36,242 bases of DNA from Nocardioides sp. (GTDB lineage Bacteria; Actinomycetota; Actinomycetes; Propionibacteriales; Nocardioidaceae): assembly GCA_025966445.1 (NCBI GenBank), contig JAICRP010000004.1, positions 1 through 36,242 on the forward strand, in the 5' to 3' direction. Positions 1 to 8,619 of this stretch are shown piece by piece. Positions within the stretch are counted from its first letter, which is position 1; each line of letters begins with the position of its first letter. The notes under the pieces are model-generated. The model was not told the origin of the DNA. It did no database searches and saw nothing but the letters and a program-made list of their open reading frames with translations. The position numbers and the translations under genes were made by a program.

Positions 1-1374
1 CGGCTGGCGAGGCACGAACAGCCCGTGCGGGTCGGCCGTCCCCCGGATCGCGGCCAGCCGACGCCACGAGGCGCCCGACCAGCCCCGGCGCTCGTCGACC
101 TCCTCGTCAGCCATCAGCAGGTACGCCGACTCCGTGGCCCAGGGCTGGAGCGCGTCCGTCACTCGGCGGGAGTCCTCCCGCACCGCCGCCCACCCGCCCC
201 GGCTCTGCAGGCCCACGCCGAGCACCAGGAACGAGCCGTCCACGCGGTCCAGTGCGCCGCCCCTCGGGTGCGGGGCAGCCAACGCCCCACCGAGCTGACG
301 CAGCTCCACGAAGAGGAGCTCCGACCCGGAGTCCGGCCCCGCAGCGGCGACGAGCGCCTCCACCGCGCGGTCAGGGAGGTCTGCCAGGAGGACGCTGTTG
401 GCGTAGACGGCCGTGGGGGCCTCCGGATCCAGGTGGAGGCGCGCGACGGAGCCCGCGGCGACGTCGTCGAAGGTGTCCAGCTCGGGCCGCAGGGCGCGCA
501 ACGGTGCGAGCTGCCGCGCCGCCGTCGATGGGTCCCCGGTGGCGACCGCGTCCACGATCACGAGCTGCCGCCCCCTGACCTCGCCCGGCACCCAGGCCTC
601 GTCGGGCGCCTGGAGGAGTCGGGCGATGCTGGTGATCGTGTGCGGCGCCTCGCCGGCCCATCCGCTCCAGGCGCGCAGCACCCGGTCGGCGTGCCGCCAG
701 TCCCAGGCGAGCGCGCCGGCGTAGACCCGGTGCACCGGCACGAGGTCGAACTCCAGCGCCGTGACGACGCCGAAGCCGCCGCCGCCTCCTCGGGCGGCCC
801 ACAGCAGGTCGCTGTCCGCGGTGTCAGTGGCGCGCACGAACGTGCCGTCTGCCAGCACCAGCTCCACGGCCGTGAGCGCGCTGCACTGCAGGCCCCGCTG
901 GCGCGCGTACCAGCTGAGCCCGCCGCCGAGCGACGAACCGGCGACGCCGACGCTGGGGCTGGTGGTGTGCATGGCCGCCAGCTGCACGCCCGCTGCCCGG
1001 TCGACGACGTCGCCCCAGCGGACACCGGCGCCGACCCGAGCGGTGCGTTGTTCGGCGTCGATGCGCAGCTCGGTCATCGCCGAGGTGCGCAGGAGCACGG
1101 CGTCCTCGAGCCGACCGGCGAGCGGTGGCGCACCGTGGCCGGTGCCCTGCGGGGCGACCCGGAGACCCACCGAGGCCGCCGCTCGCACCACGTCGGCCAC
1201 CTCGGACGGGAACGCCGGGTAGACCACGGCCGCCGGCCGGACGTCGACCTGCAGGTTCCAGGGCAGCCGGACCTCGTCGAAGGATGGATCGCCCGGCAGG
1301 TGGACGGCCCCACCGCACAGCCCACGCAGGACGTCGGCGTCGGATGCCGCCACCGAGGCGGAGTCGGGAACCAT
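1..1374 (-). CDS. FAD-linked oxidase (PCMH/BBE family), C-terminus cut by window edge
   Basis: This is a flavoprotein oxidase of the 6-hydroxynicotine oxidase / berberine-bridge-enzyme superfamily; the substrate is unknown. 458 codons are visible and the frame is still open at base 1, but the last residues (ADPHGLF near the end) match the family's usual C-terminal pattern, so little is missing. The N-terminal FAD-binding domain shows GTGHG near residue 78, where His80 is the expected covalent FAD attachment site. It also shows SPSVGVAG and SLGGGLSW near residues 139-155. Where bicovalent members have Cys in a C-P-x-V-G motif, this protein has Ser139, so only a single His-FAD bond is predicted. 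The ATG start is preceded by GTGAGGA at a good distance. The gene follows the SARP-LuxR regulator by 70 bp on the same strand. A SARP-like direct repeat lies in that gap, so the neighbouring regulator probably activates it. Confidence 0.87.
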   Translation of the reverse strand, partial: MVPDSASVAASDADVLRGLCGGAVHLPGDPSFDEVRLPWNLQVDVRPAAVVYPAFPSEVADVVRAAASVGLRVAPQGTGHGAPPLAGRLEDAVLLRTSAMTELRIDAEQRTARVGAGVRWGDVVDRAAGVQLAAMHTTSPSVGVAGSSLGGGLSWYARQRGLQCSALTAVELVLADGTFVRATDTADSDLLWAARGGGGGFGVVTALEFDLVPVHRVYAGALAWDWRHADRVLRAWSGWAGEAPHTITSIARLLQAPDEAWVPGEVRGRQLVIVDAVATGDPSTAARQLAPLRALRPELDTFDDVAAGSVARLHLDPEAPTAVYANSVLLADLPDRAVEALVAAAGPDSGSELLFVELRQLGGALAAPHPRGGALDRVDGSFLVLGVGLQSRGGWAAVREDSRRVTDALQPWATESAYLLMADEEVDERRGWSGASWRRLAAIRGTADPHGLFVPRQP

Positions 1375-1414
1375 GGCAATCCTCACGATCTGGGCGTTCG
1401 AGGGTGACAGCGGC

Positions 1415-1432
1415 GACTTGAGGATGACTTGA
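1415..1432 (-). promoter_or_regulatory. SARP-type direct repeat upstream of the FAD oxidase
   Basis: Read on the minus strand, two identical heptamers TCAAGTC start exactly 11 bp apart (1432-1426 and 1421-1415). Eight bases after the second heptamer lies CACCCT, a -10-like hexamer. Heptamers in 11-bp register with the last one 8 bp before -10 is the known layout for SARP activators such as ActII-ORF4, DnrI and AfsR. A SARP gene lies immediately upstream. The same heptamer recurs at 5129-5157. Confidence 0.6.
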
Positions 1433-1444
1433 ACCGACCGCCGG

Positions 1445-4400
1445 TCACGGTCCGCGCTCCAGGGTCGACGCGAGGTCTGCACGCACCGTCCCGGGTGCGA
1501 GGAACAGTCGTTGGGCGACCTCGTTGACTCCTAGCCCGGCTGCGACCAGCTCCGTCACGCGCCGCTGCCGACCGGTCAGCCAGGTGTCGTCGTCGCCGGC
1601 GTCCATGGGCACCCGGCCCCGTCTCGTCAGCTCCGCGACGGCGTCGCTCACCACCGCGCGTGCGCCACACTCGCGGGCCGTGCCGAGCGCCGCCTCCAAG
1701 AGGGCCACGGCCTCGAGGTCGTCGAGCCCTGGCGAGCGTGCGAGCGACACCTGGGCGCGGGCTGCCTCCAGCACGACTCGCGTGTCCGACAGCACGTCCA
1801 CGGCCTCGCGGAGGTCCGCCGTCCCGTCGGCGCCGCGCAGCTCCCCGCGCAGCCGCAGGGAGCGACCCAGCGCCGACGCTGCACCCCAGCCGCGCAGGAG
1901 TGCCACCTCGTCGTCGGCCAACGCGAGGGCACGGTCGGCCTGTCCGAGCGCCGCGAGGGCCTGCGCCTCCAGTCCACGCCACGGGGCCCAGGCCGGGTTG
2001 CGGACCTCGGGGTAGTCGACGGGTGTGGCCAGCACGTCCAGCGCCTCGGCCGGGCGCCCCTCGTCGAGGAGAAACCGGGCGGCGGCCTCTCGCAGCAGCC
2101 GGCCCCCCTCACCGATCCAGGGCAGCTCCCGAGCGCTCACCAGGGTCTCGCTCGCGGCCTCCAGGTCGCCCTGGTCCAGCCGTACGCCCAGCGTGAAGGC
2201 GGCGGCGTACGTCGAGGTGACGGCCGAGACGCCCCACATCCGCTGCTGCTCGGCCGCGTCGACCAACGACTGGAGGGCGTCGTCGAGCCGACCGTGGCGC
2301 CACTGCGTGAAGCCGCGCCACAGGTTCACCGACAGGGCGGCGAAGAGCTCGCCGCCCGCATGTGCGCGGGCCATCGCGCGTTCCCAGAAGTCACCGAGGT
2401 CCTCGTCGGCCAGCAGCAGCACGTTGGCCGCGACGATCCAGAGCAACCCGTTGTCCACGACGAGCAGCCGGTCGTCCTCCAGGGCGAAGCGCGCCAGCGC
2501 GGCTGCCCGATCACGTTCCGTGCCGTCGCGCAGCAGCTCGTACGACAGCGCGGCCGCCAGCATCCGAGCGCCGTTGCCTTCACCGGACACCTCCGGGACC
2601 GGGTCGGCCCGGTAGCGCTCCACGGGGAGCCCGTGCATGAACCCCGTGATTCGCTGCAGGGCAACCAGGCCCTGCCGTTCGTCGTCGAGCCCGGCTCCTG
2701 CCTCGGCCGCGGCCCGCCCAGCGAAGTCGGTGGCCACGCCCGGAGGTGAGACGAAGACGTGGGTACGGGCGATGGCCATCGCGAGCCGGGCGCGCTCCTT
2801 GTCGTCGTCGAGGGTCGAGTAGGCCTCGGACAGGTGCGCGACGCCGGCGGGTCCGTCGACCAGGATCTCGGCGAGGCCCAGCTCGAGCAGCAGGCCGGTC
2901 CTCTCGTCGGCCTCGACGGGCTCCTCCAGTGCCCGCCGCAGGAGCACGACGGCGGAGTCCGACGCCCCACGCGTGCGTGCCGTCCGCGCGGCGGTCCGCA
3001 GCAGGTCCACGGTGGCGGCACTCCCCCGGCGAGGTGCCCGCAGCAGGTGCGCGGCGACCTGTTCGGGGGTGGCTCCCTGGTGGGTGAGGATGCGCGCGGC
3101 CCGCTCGTGGTGCAGTGCACGCTCGGCGGAGGGCATGTCCTCGTACACCGCATCACCGACCAGCGGGTGGACGAAGGTCGGGCGGTGCCCGTCGGTGAGG
3201 ATCTCGCTCCGGCTCAGGCTGTCCAGGGCGGTGGCCACGTGGTCCTCGGGCTGCTGGGCGAGGGAGGCGATGGTCGCCAAGCCCGCGGCCTCACCCAGCA
3301 CCGCGACGGCTCGGGCCGTAGCCGTGGCGGTCCTCGACATCCGGCGCAGGCGCAACGTCACCAGGGCCGACACCGCCCGCGAACCCACCGCGCGCACCGT
3401 GTCGACGTGGGACACGTCCGGGGGGATGTGCTCGTCCTCCAGCGCTCGGAGGAGCTGGCGCAGCAACAGCGGGTTGCCCGCGGTCATCCGGTGGCAGGCG
3501 TCGACGAAGGAGTCGGCGCCGTCACCGAGGCGTTCGCGCACCAGGGCCGCCGCGGCCTCGTGGGACAGCGGCGCCGGCCGCAGCACGGTCACCGACGTGT
3601 CGAGGGCGATCTCGGCGAGCAGCGCGTCGTCGGGATGCTGCTCTCCTGTGCGGAGGGCGAAGACGAGGAGCACGGGCAGCCCCTCGATCCGTTTGACGAG
3701 ATAGGCGAGGTACCGAAGCGACGCGCTGTCACACCACTGGACGTCGTCGACGCAGATCACGAGCGGCCCCTCGGAGGCGAGGTTGACGGTCGTCCAGTAG
3801 AGGCCGTGCAGGACGGCGAAGCCGCCCTGCTGGACGAGGGTGTCGCCCATCGCCCCGTCGAACACCGAGGACGCGGCCACCGCGGCGCCGACGAGCAGTG
3901 CCTCGCGGCGTACCGGGTCGCCGATGCACGGCTCGAACAGCTGCCGCACCGCTCCGAAGGCGAACGAGCGCTCCAGCTGGCTCCCCCGCGCCGAGAGCAC
4001 CCGAGCGCCGCGGCTCCTGGCGAAGCCGCCTGCCTCGAGCAGCAGACGACTCTTGCCGATTCCGGCCGGGCCCTCGATGAGGATGCATCCCGACGCCCCG
4101 GCGACCACGTCGTCCACCATGCGCCGCAGCACCGACGTCTCCTTGTCACGATCCACGAGGTCGAGCGGCACGACGCCGCTCTCATCGCTCACACGGTCGC
4201 CCGTGGCCGGACGAGGTGGCGGAGCCGGGGCGTCCAAGTCGGGCGACTGGGCGAGGACGTGTGCCTCGAGCGCGCGGAGGCCGGGGCCCGGGTCGACGCC
4301 CAGCTCCTCGGCCAGCGTCCTGCGGGCACGGCGCAGGGCCGCGAGGGCGTCGGCCTGACGCTGCGCGCGGTACAGGGCCAGCACCAGGAGCCGCCAGCGC

Positions 4401-4996
4401 TCCTCCCGGAGCGGATCCTCGGAGACGAGCGCCTCGAGGTCACCCACGAGCACCGCGGCGTCGCCCAGCTGCAGCCGGGCCTCGAGCAGCCGTTCGCGGG
4501 CGACGGCACGGAGCTCCGTCAGCCGGACGGTCTCGGGCTCGACCCACACCTCGCCGGCGTACTCGGCGTACGGGGCGCCTCGCCACAGGCGCAGCGCCTC
4601 CTCGAGCGAACGCACCGCATCGGCGGGCGGCAGCGTCGCAGCCTCGCCCACGGCCCGCTCGAAGCACCAGGCGTCCACCATCTCCGGGCCGAGACGGAGC
4701 ACGTAACCAGCGCCGGTGCTCGCGATCACGCCGTCCCGCCGTCGGGCTCCCACGTCCGGCTGGAGGCGACGGCGCAGGTGGCTCACATAGGCCTGGATGG
4801 CGCCGGTGCTGTCGGCCGGGGCGCGGTCGCCCCAGACACAGTCGGCGAGGCGTGCGGCGGGCACGACCTCGTTCCGGCTGACCACGAGTGCCGCCAGCAC
4901 CGCACGCTGGCGCCGGCCGCCGAGGTCGACGACCTCACCATCACGCGTCGCCGCGAGGTCCCCGAGCACCCGCAGGCGGAGCCTCGTGTCCTCCAC
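1445..4996 (-). CDS. SARP-type transcriptional activator with AAA ATPase and C-terminal LuxR HTH (AfsR-like LAL fusion)
   Basis: A large multidomain regulator of 1183 residues from the chosen start. The N-terminus is an OmpR-like winged helix (RLRVLGDL through about residue 100), followed by a bacterial transcriptional activation domain at about 108-252. Together these define a SARP. Next is a STAND/LAL-type ATPase with Walker A GPAGIGKS at about 310 and a Walker-B-like LVICVDDVQW about 120 residues later. A long helical TPR-like region follows. The C-terminus has a short LuxR-type HTH (LTGRQRRVTELVAAGLGVNE). A GTG at 5065 would add 23 residues. I prefer the GTG at 4996 because GGGGGAG precedes it and the wHTH domain begins there. 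It probably activates the flanking oxidase and the divergent secreted-protein gene through TCAAGTC repeats. Having both SARP and LuxR DNA-binding ends is notable. Confidence 0.88.
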   Translation of the reverse strand: MEDTRLRLRVLGDLAATRDGEVVDLGGRRQRAVLAALVVSRNEVVPAARLADCVWGDRAPADSTGAIQAYVSHLRRRLQPDVGARRRDGVIASTGAGYVLRLGPEMVDAWCFERAVGEAATLPPADAVRSLEEALRLWRGAPYAEYAGEVWVEPETVRLTELRAVARERLLEARLQLGDAAVLVGDLEALVSEDPLREERWRLLVLALYRAQRQADALAALRRARRTLAEELGVDPGPGLRALEAHVLAQSPDLDAPAPPPRPATGDRVSDESGVVPLDLVDRDKETSVLRRMVDDVVAGASGCILIEGPAGIGKSRLLLEAGGFARSRGARVLSARGSQLERSFAFGAVRQLFEPCIGDPVRREALLVGAAVAASSVFDGAMGDTLVQQGGFAVLHGLYWTTVNLASEGPLVICVDDVQWCDSASLRYLAYLVKRIEGLPVLLVFALRTGEQHPDDALLAEIALDTSVTVLRPAPLSHEAAAALVRERLGDGADSFVDACHRMTAGNPLLLRQLLRALEDEHIPPDVSHVDTVRAVGSRAVSALVTLRLRRMSRTATATARAVAVLGEAAGLATIASLAQQPEDHVATALDSLSRSEILTDGHRPTFVHPLVGDAVYEDMPSAERALHHERAARILTHQGATPEQVAAHLLRAPRRGSAATVDLLRTAARTARTRGASDSAVVLLRRALEEPVEADERTGLLLELGLAEILVDGPAGVAHLSEAYSTLDDDKERARLAMAIARTHVFVSPPGVATDFAGRAAAEAGAGLDDERQGLVALQRITGFMHGLPVERYRADPVPEVSGEGNGARMLAAALSYELLRDGTERDRAAALARFALEDDRLLVVDNGLLWIVAANVLLLADEDLGDFWERAMARAHAGGELFAALSVNLWRGFTQWRHGRLDDALQSLVDAAEQQRMWGVSAVTSTYAAAFTLGVRLDQGDLEAASETLVSARELPWIGEGGRLLREAAARFLLDEGRPAEALDVLATPVDYPEVRNPAWAPWRGLEAQALAALGQADRALALADDEVALLRGWGAASALGRSLRLRGELRGADGTADLREAVDVLSDTRVVLEAARAQVSLARSPGLDDLEAVALLEAALGTARECGARAVVSDAVAELTRRGRVPMDAGDDDTWLTGRQRRVTELVAAGLGVNEVAQRLFLAPGTVRADLASTLERGP

Positions 4997-5128
4997 CCTC
5001 TCCCCCACTCGTGCTCGGTCGAGGATAGCGAAGTCACGAGCTCCGAAAGGGCGCCCAACCTGCACCCTCGCTGACGTGGCGTAGCGACGCGGGCGCGCGG
5101 GCGGGGCCTTGTCGAGATCGCGGGGGCC

Positions 5129-5157
5129 TCAAGTCGGCCACAGGTGGCTCTCAAGAA
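5129..5157 (+). promoter_or_regulatory. SARP-type direct repeat upstream of the secreted-protein gene
   Basis: TCAAGTC at 5129-5135 and TCAAGAA at 5151-5157 are spaced exactly 22 bp. The intermediate 11-bp position (5140-5146, ACAGGTG) matches 4 of 7 bases. Eight bases after the last heptamer is CACGGT, a -10-like hexamer at the same distance as in the copy at 1415-1432. The element lies in the divergent promoter region between the SARP regulator and the gene at 5208, so it could serve that gene, autoregulation, or both. Confidence 0.55.
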
Positions 5158-5207
5158 CCGCCGGGCACGGTCTTCCCACAGAACCCGACAACACACACGG
5201 AGACACC

Positions 5208-5696
5208 ATGAACACGCGCAGCACCTTCACCACCACCATCGCCGCAGCCATCGCCGCAACCGCGCTCGTGCTCGTCGCCCCGGCGGCACAGGCGACTCAG
5301 GTCGACCGGTTCGACCGCAGCACCTTCGACAGCACTCCGGAGGTGAGCGACGCCGGCTACACGATGGCCGGCGCCACCGCCGGCGAGCTCGGTGGCTACC
5401 TCACCCTCGGGATCCAGGCTTCCGGCGGCACCCTTCCGGAGCAGGGCGACTGTGAGGCCGCCGACGTCCAGGCGGTGCTCACGGTCTCCCCCGGTGAGTC
5501 GTTCACGATCACGACCACGGGCGAGCTCTGCAGCCACTTCATGGACGGCACGCCGAGCCTCAACGCGTACTTCGGCGCCAAGCAGGTGAGCTACACCGGC
5601 ACCCACAGGCACGCCCGCGTCACCAACGGAAGCATCGGCTTCCAGCACACCTTCCTCGGCGCGCAGGGCCAGGTCGGTCTCTCTGTCCGGTGGTGA
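5208..5696 (+). CDS. small secreted protein, function unknown
   Basis: 162 residues. The start ATG has GGAG six bases upstream. Residues 1 to about 30 form a clear Sec signal peptide: a positive MNTR start, a TTTIAAAIAATALVLVA hydrophobic core, then APAAQATQ with an AxA cleavage site. The mature part is about 133 residues, rich in Gly, Thr and Ser, with two cysteines (GDCEAAD and GELCSHF) that could form one disulfide. It looks like a small beta-rich exported protein. I do not recognise the family. It is divergent from the SARP regulator, separated by a region holding a SARP-like repeat, and is followed by a hairpin terminator. It is therefore probably a monocistronic target of that regulator. 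Its connection to the nearby oxidase is inference only. Confidence 0.82.
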   Translation: MNTRSTFTTTIAAAIAATALVLVAPAAQATQVDRFDRSTFDSTPEVSDAGYTMAGATAGELGGYLTLGIQASGGTLPEQGDCEAADVQAVLTVSPGESFTITTTGELCSHFMDGTPSLNAYFGAKQVSYTGTHRHARVTNGSIGFQHTFLGAQGQVGLSVRW

Positions 5697-5736
5697 TCGC
5701 CTGGGCGGGCTCGGGCCCGCCCGACCTCCGCGATCA
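5694..5736 (+). terminator. two-part GC-rich hairpin after the secreted-protein gene
   Basis: An inner perfect 8-bp stem (GGGCGGGC 5703-5710, loop TCGG, GCCCGCCC 5715-5722) is flanked by an outer 7-bp pair, TGATCGC 5694-5700 with GCGATCA 5730-5736. There is no U-tract, as is common for actinobacterial terminators. The outer arm starts inside the stop codon. Confidence 0.6.
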
Positions 5737-5929
5737 GGGGAGCTCCCACGCTGCGCGACCTCTACCGCTCCCGGCGAGCGTCGCGCTTCCGGGGTTGGCG
5801 TCGAGAGTGCCTCGCTCCTGACCGGCAGCTCGTGGCGTCTCGGGGGCGCCATGGGACACACAGGGCGGGCAGCTGAGGGTGTGCCGACCGTGGTACAGCG
5901 TGCCGACGTCGGAACGCAGCCAGGAGCGA

Positions 5930-5935
5930 TACGTT
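5930..5935 (+). promoter_or_regulatory. -10 hexamer of a likely leaderless MFS transcript
   Basis: TACGTT is followed by six bases and then the GTG start at 5942. The same sequence and spacing occur at 32162 before the lipoprotein gene. No convincing -35 is visible. Confidence 0.45.
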
Positions 5936-5941
5936 CGCGGC

Positions 5942-7531
5942 GTGGAGAGCGTGGAGCCCACCGAGGGCACGGGCCGTGTTCCCCGGCAAGGCATTCTGCT
6001 GGCTGCCGCGATGTTCGTGTTCGTCATCGACACGTCGTTCATGAACGTGTCGATCTCGGCGGTCGTCCACGACCTCGACACGACGGTGAGCGGGGTCCAG
6101 TCGGCCGTCGCGATCGAAGCGCTCGTCTCCGCCGCGTTCATCCTCATCAGCAGCAAGGTCGGTGATCTGTTCGGGCGCAAGCGCGCGTTCGTCGTCGGCA
6201 TGGTGTTCTACGCCGTCGGTGCGCTGGCCATGGTGTTCGCGCAGGGCCTGGCGGCGATCATCGTCTTCTGGGCGGTCCTCGGCGGGCTGGGCGCATCCCT
6301 CTACCTCCCCGCGATGCAGTCGCTGATCCACGGCAACTTCGACGGGAAGACCCGCGCGAAGGTCTTCGCGCTGGTCGGCGCGTCGGGAGCGATCGCCGCC
6401 GCGATCGGACCCCTGATCGGAGGCTTCGTCACGACCCTCCTGTCGTGGCGCGTCGGGTTCCTGATCGAGGCGCTCATCATCGCAGCCGTCCTTCTGGGGA
6501 GCCGAGGCATCCGCGACGTGCCCTACACAGGAGACCGGTCGATCGACATCACGGGCGCGTTCCTCTCAGTGATCGGCATGGGTGGCCTCGTCCTTGGGGT
6601 CCTCGCCTGGCAGGAGGGCGGCGAGTCCGTCGCGCTCCTCCTCGCGATCGGGGCGGCCGCGATGGCGTGCCTGGTGTGCTGGCTCGTCCGACGCAAGCGC
6701 CAGGGCAAACCCACGCTCCTCGATCCCACCCTGTTCGCGTCCAAGCTGTTCAGCAACGGCGTCGCCCAGATCATGCTCCAGCAAGTCGCGCTGGGCGGGC
6801 TCCTGATCGCCTTGCCGATCTACCTGCAGCTCGTCTGGGGCTACAACGCGCTCGAGGCGGGCATCACGCTCGCACCCCTGTCGCTCACGATGTTCGGCGT
6901 CGCCCTGCTCGCGGGACGCAGAGCTGGTCGTCGGAGGGCGAGCAGCATCATCAGGGCGGGCTTCGTGCTGCTCGCTGCCTCCATCGTCACCCTCATCCCG
7001 CTGGTGCCCAGAGCGGACTCCGGCTGGTACCTGGTGGTCCCGCTGATGCTCGCGGGCGCCGGGCTCGGCCTTCTCGCATCTCAGCTCAACAACTACGCAC
7101 TGTCCCCCATCTCGGAGGAACGGGTTGGCGAGGCCGCCGGCGTCACGTCGGCCACCGGGTCCTTCGGTCTGTCGCTCGGGCTGGCCTTCTCCGGGGCCAT
7201 CATGCTCGCCACGCTGTCCATCGCCTTCACCAACATGGCGGAGTCGAGCAGCGTCTTGCCGCCGGCCGACCAGCAGCGCGTCGCCGCCGTGCTCGAAGAC
7301 GACGCGCAGGTGATGAGCGACGCCCAGCTCGGCGAGCTCCTCGTCGGCCAGCCGGAAGCTGTCCAAGAGGAGATCCTCAGCATCAACACCGACGCTCGGA
7401 ACCTCGCGCTCCAGGTTGCCTTGCTCGTCTCGCTGCTCGCGGCGGTCGTCGGCGTCGCCATCGCATTCCGCATGATGCGCCTGCCCGATCCCGTGCAGAC
7501 GGCTGCCGGCAAGGACGCAGGGCTCGGCTGA
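5942..7531 (+). CDS. MFS transporter, DHA2 family (14-TM drug/proton antiporter type)
   Basis: A 529-residue polytopic membrane protein. It opens with a short cytoplasmic N-terminus and TM1 (GILLAAAMFVFVIDTSFMNV, carrying the D-x-S/T-x-x-N-V/I signature of the EmrB/QacA group). The loop between TM2 and TM3 has the MFS motif A-like GDLFGRKRAFVVG. Length and the number of hydrophobic segments fit the 14-helix DHA2 family of proton-coupled multidrug exporters. The last large extracytoplasmic loop (SSSVLPPADQQR to EEILSINTD) and the final TM also fit. GTG 5942 is chosen because TACGTT lies six bases upstream (leaderless). GTG 5951 is possible, and an in-frame GTG at 5879 has no usable signal. It stands alone between a terminator and a convergent hydrolase gene 40 bp away. 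The substrate cannot be told from sequence. Confidence 0.86.
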   Translation: MESVEPTEGTGRVPRQGILLAAAMFVFVIDTSFMNVSISAVVHDLDTTVSGVQSAVAIEALVSAAFILISSKVGDLFGRKRAFVVGMVFYAVGALAMVFAQGLAAIIVFWAVLGGLGASLYLPAMQSLIHGNFDGKTRAKVFALVGASGAIAAAIGPLIGGFVTTLLSWRVGFLIEALIIAAVLLGSRGIRDVPYTGDRSIDITGAFLSVIGMGGLVLGVLAWQEGGESVALLLAIGAAAMACLVCWLVRRKRQGKPTLLDPTLFASKLFSNGVAQIMLQQVALGGLLIALPIYLQLVWGYNALEAGITLAPLSLTMFGVALLAGRRAGRRRASSIIRAGFVLLAASIVTLIPLVPRADSGWYLVVPLMLAGAGLGLLASQLNNYALSPISEERVGEAAGVTSATGSFGLSLGLAFSGAIMLATLSIAFTNMAESSSVLPPADQQRVAAVLEDDAQVMSDAQLGELLVGQPEAVQEEILSINTDARNLALQVALLVSLLAAVVGVAIAFRMMRLPDPVQTAAGKDAGLG

Positions 7532-7571
7532 CAAGTAGCGCGCTCCTGCAACGATGGCTGCACGACTGCGA

Positions 7572-8603
7572 TCAGCTCGCGGATGCCAGGCCGTCCACCT
7601 CGCGGATCGCGTTGGCGATCACGTGGGGCACCACGGGCTCCATGACGTGTGGCGCTTCGACCCAGCGGAGGATGCCGGGCGAGAACCGGTCGGCGAAGGC
7701 CGCCTGGGCGTCGAGGATCCTGGCGTCGTACGCAGGTGACCCGTAGTCGTTCACGGTTCGAGGTTGCCACTTTGCAGCGAGGTAGACGGCGGGGATGTCC
7801 GGTTCTCGTCCGATGGTGGACTGGAGGGACCGGATGAGGTCGAACTGCGAGATGCGCTCCAGCGTGCAGCACTCGTCCTCCTTGTCGAAGTGCTTGAACG
7901 TGTGCTGCCGCGGAAGGTAGCGGTCCAGCCCCAGCTCGTCGGGGAACATGGCGTCGACGAAGACCACCCCGATCACGTCGTCGGGGTGTGCCTTCAGATA
8001 GGCCGAGGCCACCAGTCCCCCGAACGAGGCAGCCCACAGGATGTACGGCGGCTTCTCGCCGCCGGCCTTCAGGACCGCGCGCATGTCGCGAACCACATCC
8101 CGAGGCGTCTGGACCGCGTCCACGGTCTCACTCGAGCCCACGTTGCGTCGGTCGTAGAGGCACACCCGGAAGTCGTCGACGAGCCGGTCGCGGACTTCAG
8201 TGGCATGGTCGTGAGGGACGAAGGCATCGTCGATCCAGCCGTGCACGAACACCACGGTCGAGGGTCCGTCGCCTGCGCACGACATGTACAGCTTGTGCCC
8301 GCCGACGTCGTACATGCCGGTCGTATCGGTATCGGGGTTGCTCGCCGTCGGGGACTCGGCGGCGGACGGAGACCGACGAGGAGAAGCGCTGCCGGCGGCC
8401 CCAGACGTCTCTGCGCCCCCGCTGCAGCCGGCGAGGCCGATGATGAGCAGCACGGCCGAGATGCCGACCGCGAGCCCGACCGTGGGCCGCCGGCGACGTG
8501 CACGGAACCGGGGGCGGGGCCGCGTCTCGCCACCTCCCAGGTGTGCCCCGCCATCCGCATTCGCGGTGACGAGGGTCAGCTCTACCGGGTCGGACGCCGG
8601 CAT
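7572..8603 (-). CDS. lipoprotein alpha/beta-hydrolase
   Basis: 343 residues. The start ATG at 8603 has AAAGGAG six bases upstream; an ATG 27 bases earlier lacks a ribosome site. A 40-residue Arg-rich tail precedes a hydrophobic segment (about 41-59) ending in the lipobox LAGC. Cys60 should be lipidated, placing the enzyme on the outer face of the membrane after a Ser/Pro/Thr linker. The hydrolase fold begins near GHKLYMSC. VHGW is the oxyanion-hole region. The nucleophile elbow reads AASFGG, an A-x-S-x-G variant of the usual G-x-S-x-G. VVFVDAMFPDE supplies the likely acid and EAPHVMEP the likely histidine. The reaction is unknown; esterase or epoxide-hydrolase-like activity is typical. Unusual points are the long N-terminal extension before the lipobox and the Ala in the elbow. 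Confidence 0.82.
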   Translation of the reverse strand: MPASDPVELTLVTANADGGAHLGGGETRPRPRFRARRRRPTVGLAVGISAVLLIIGLAGCSGGAETSGAAGSASPRRSPSAAESPTASNPDTDTTGMYDVGGHKLYMSCAGDGPSTVVFVHGWIDDAFVPHDHATEVRDRLVDDFRVCLYDRRNVGSSETVDAVQTPRDVVRDMRAVLKAGGEKPPYILWAASFGGLVASAYLKAHPDDVIGVVFVDAMFPDELGLDRYLPRQHTFKHFDKEDECCTLERISQFDLIRSLQSTIGREPDIPAVYLAAKWQPRTVNDYGSPAYDARILDAQAAFADRFSPGILRWVEAPHVMEPVVPHVIANAIREVDGLASAS

Positions 8604-8619
8604 GTTGCTCCTTTCACGC

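Noticed and set aside
25-1407. 460-codon open frame on the plus strand at the left edge
   Set aside because: Antisense to the FAD oxidase, whose minus-strand frame has the flavin and BBE motifs but runs off the window.
2759-5074. 771-codon open frame on the plus strand opposite the SARP-LuxR regulator
   Set aside because: Low-complexity composition, no domain, and it is fully antisense to a multidomain protein with intact motifs.
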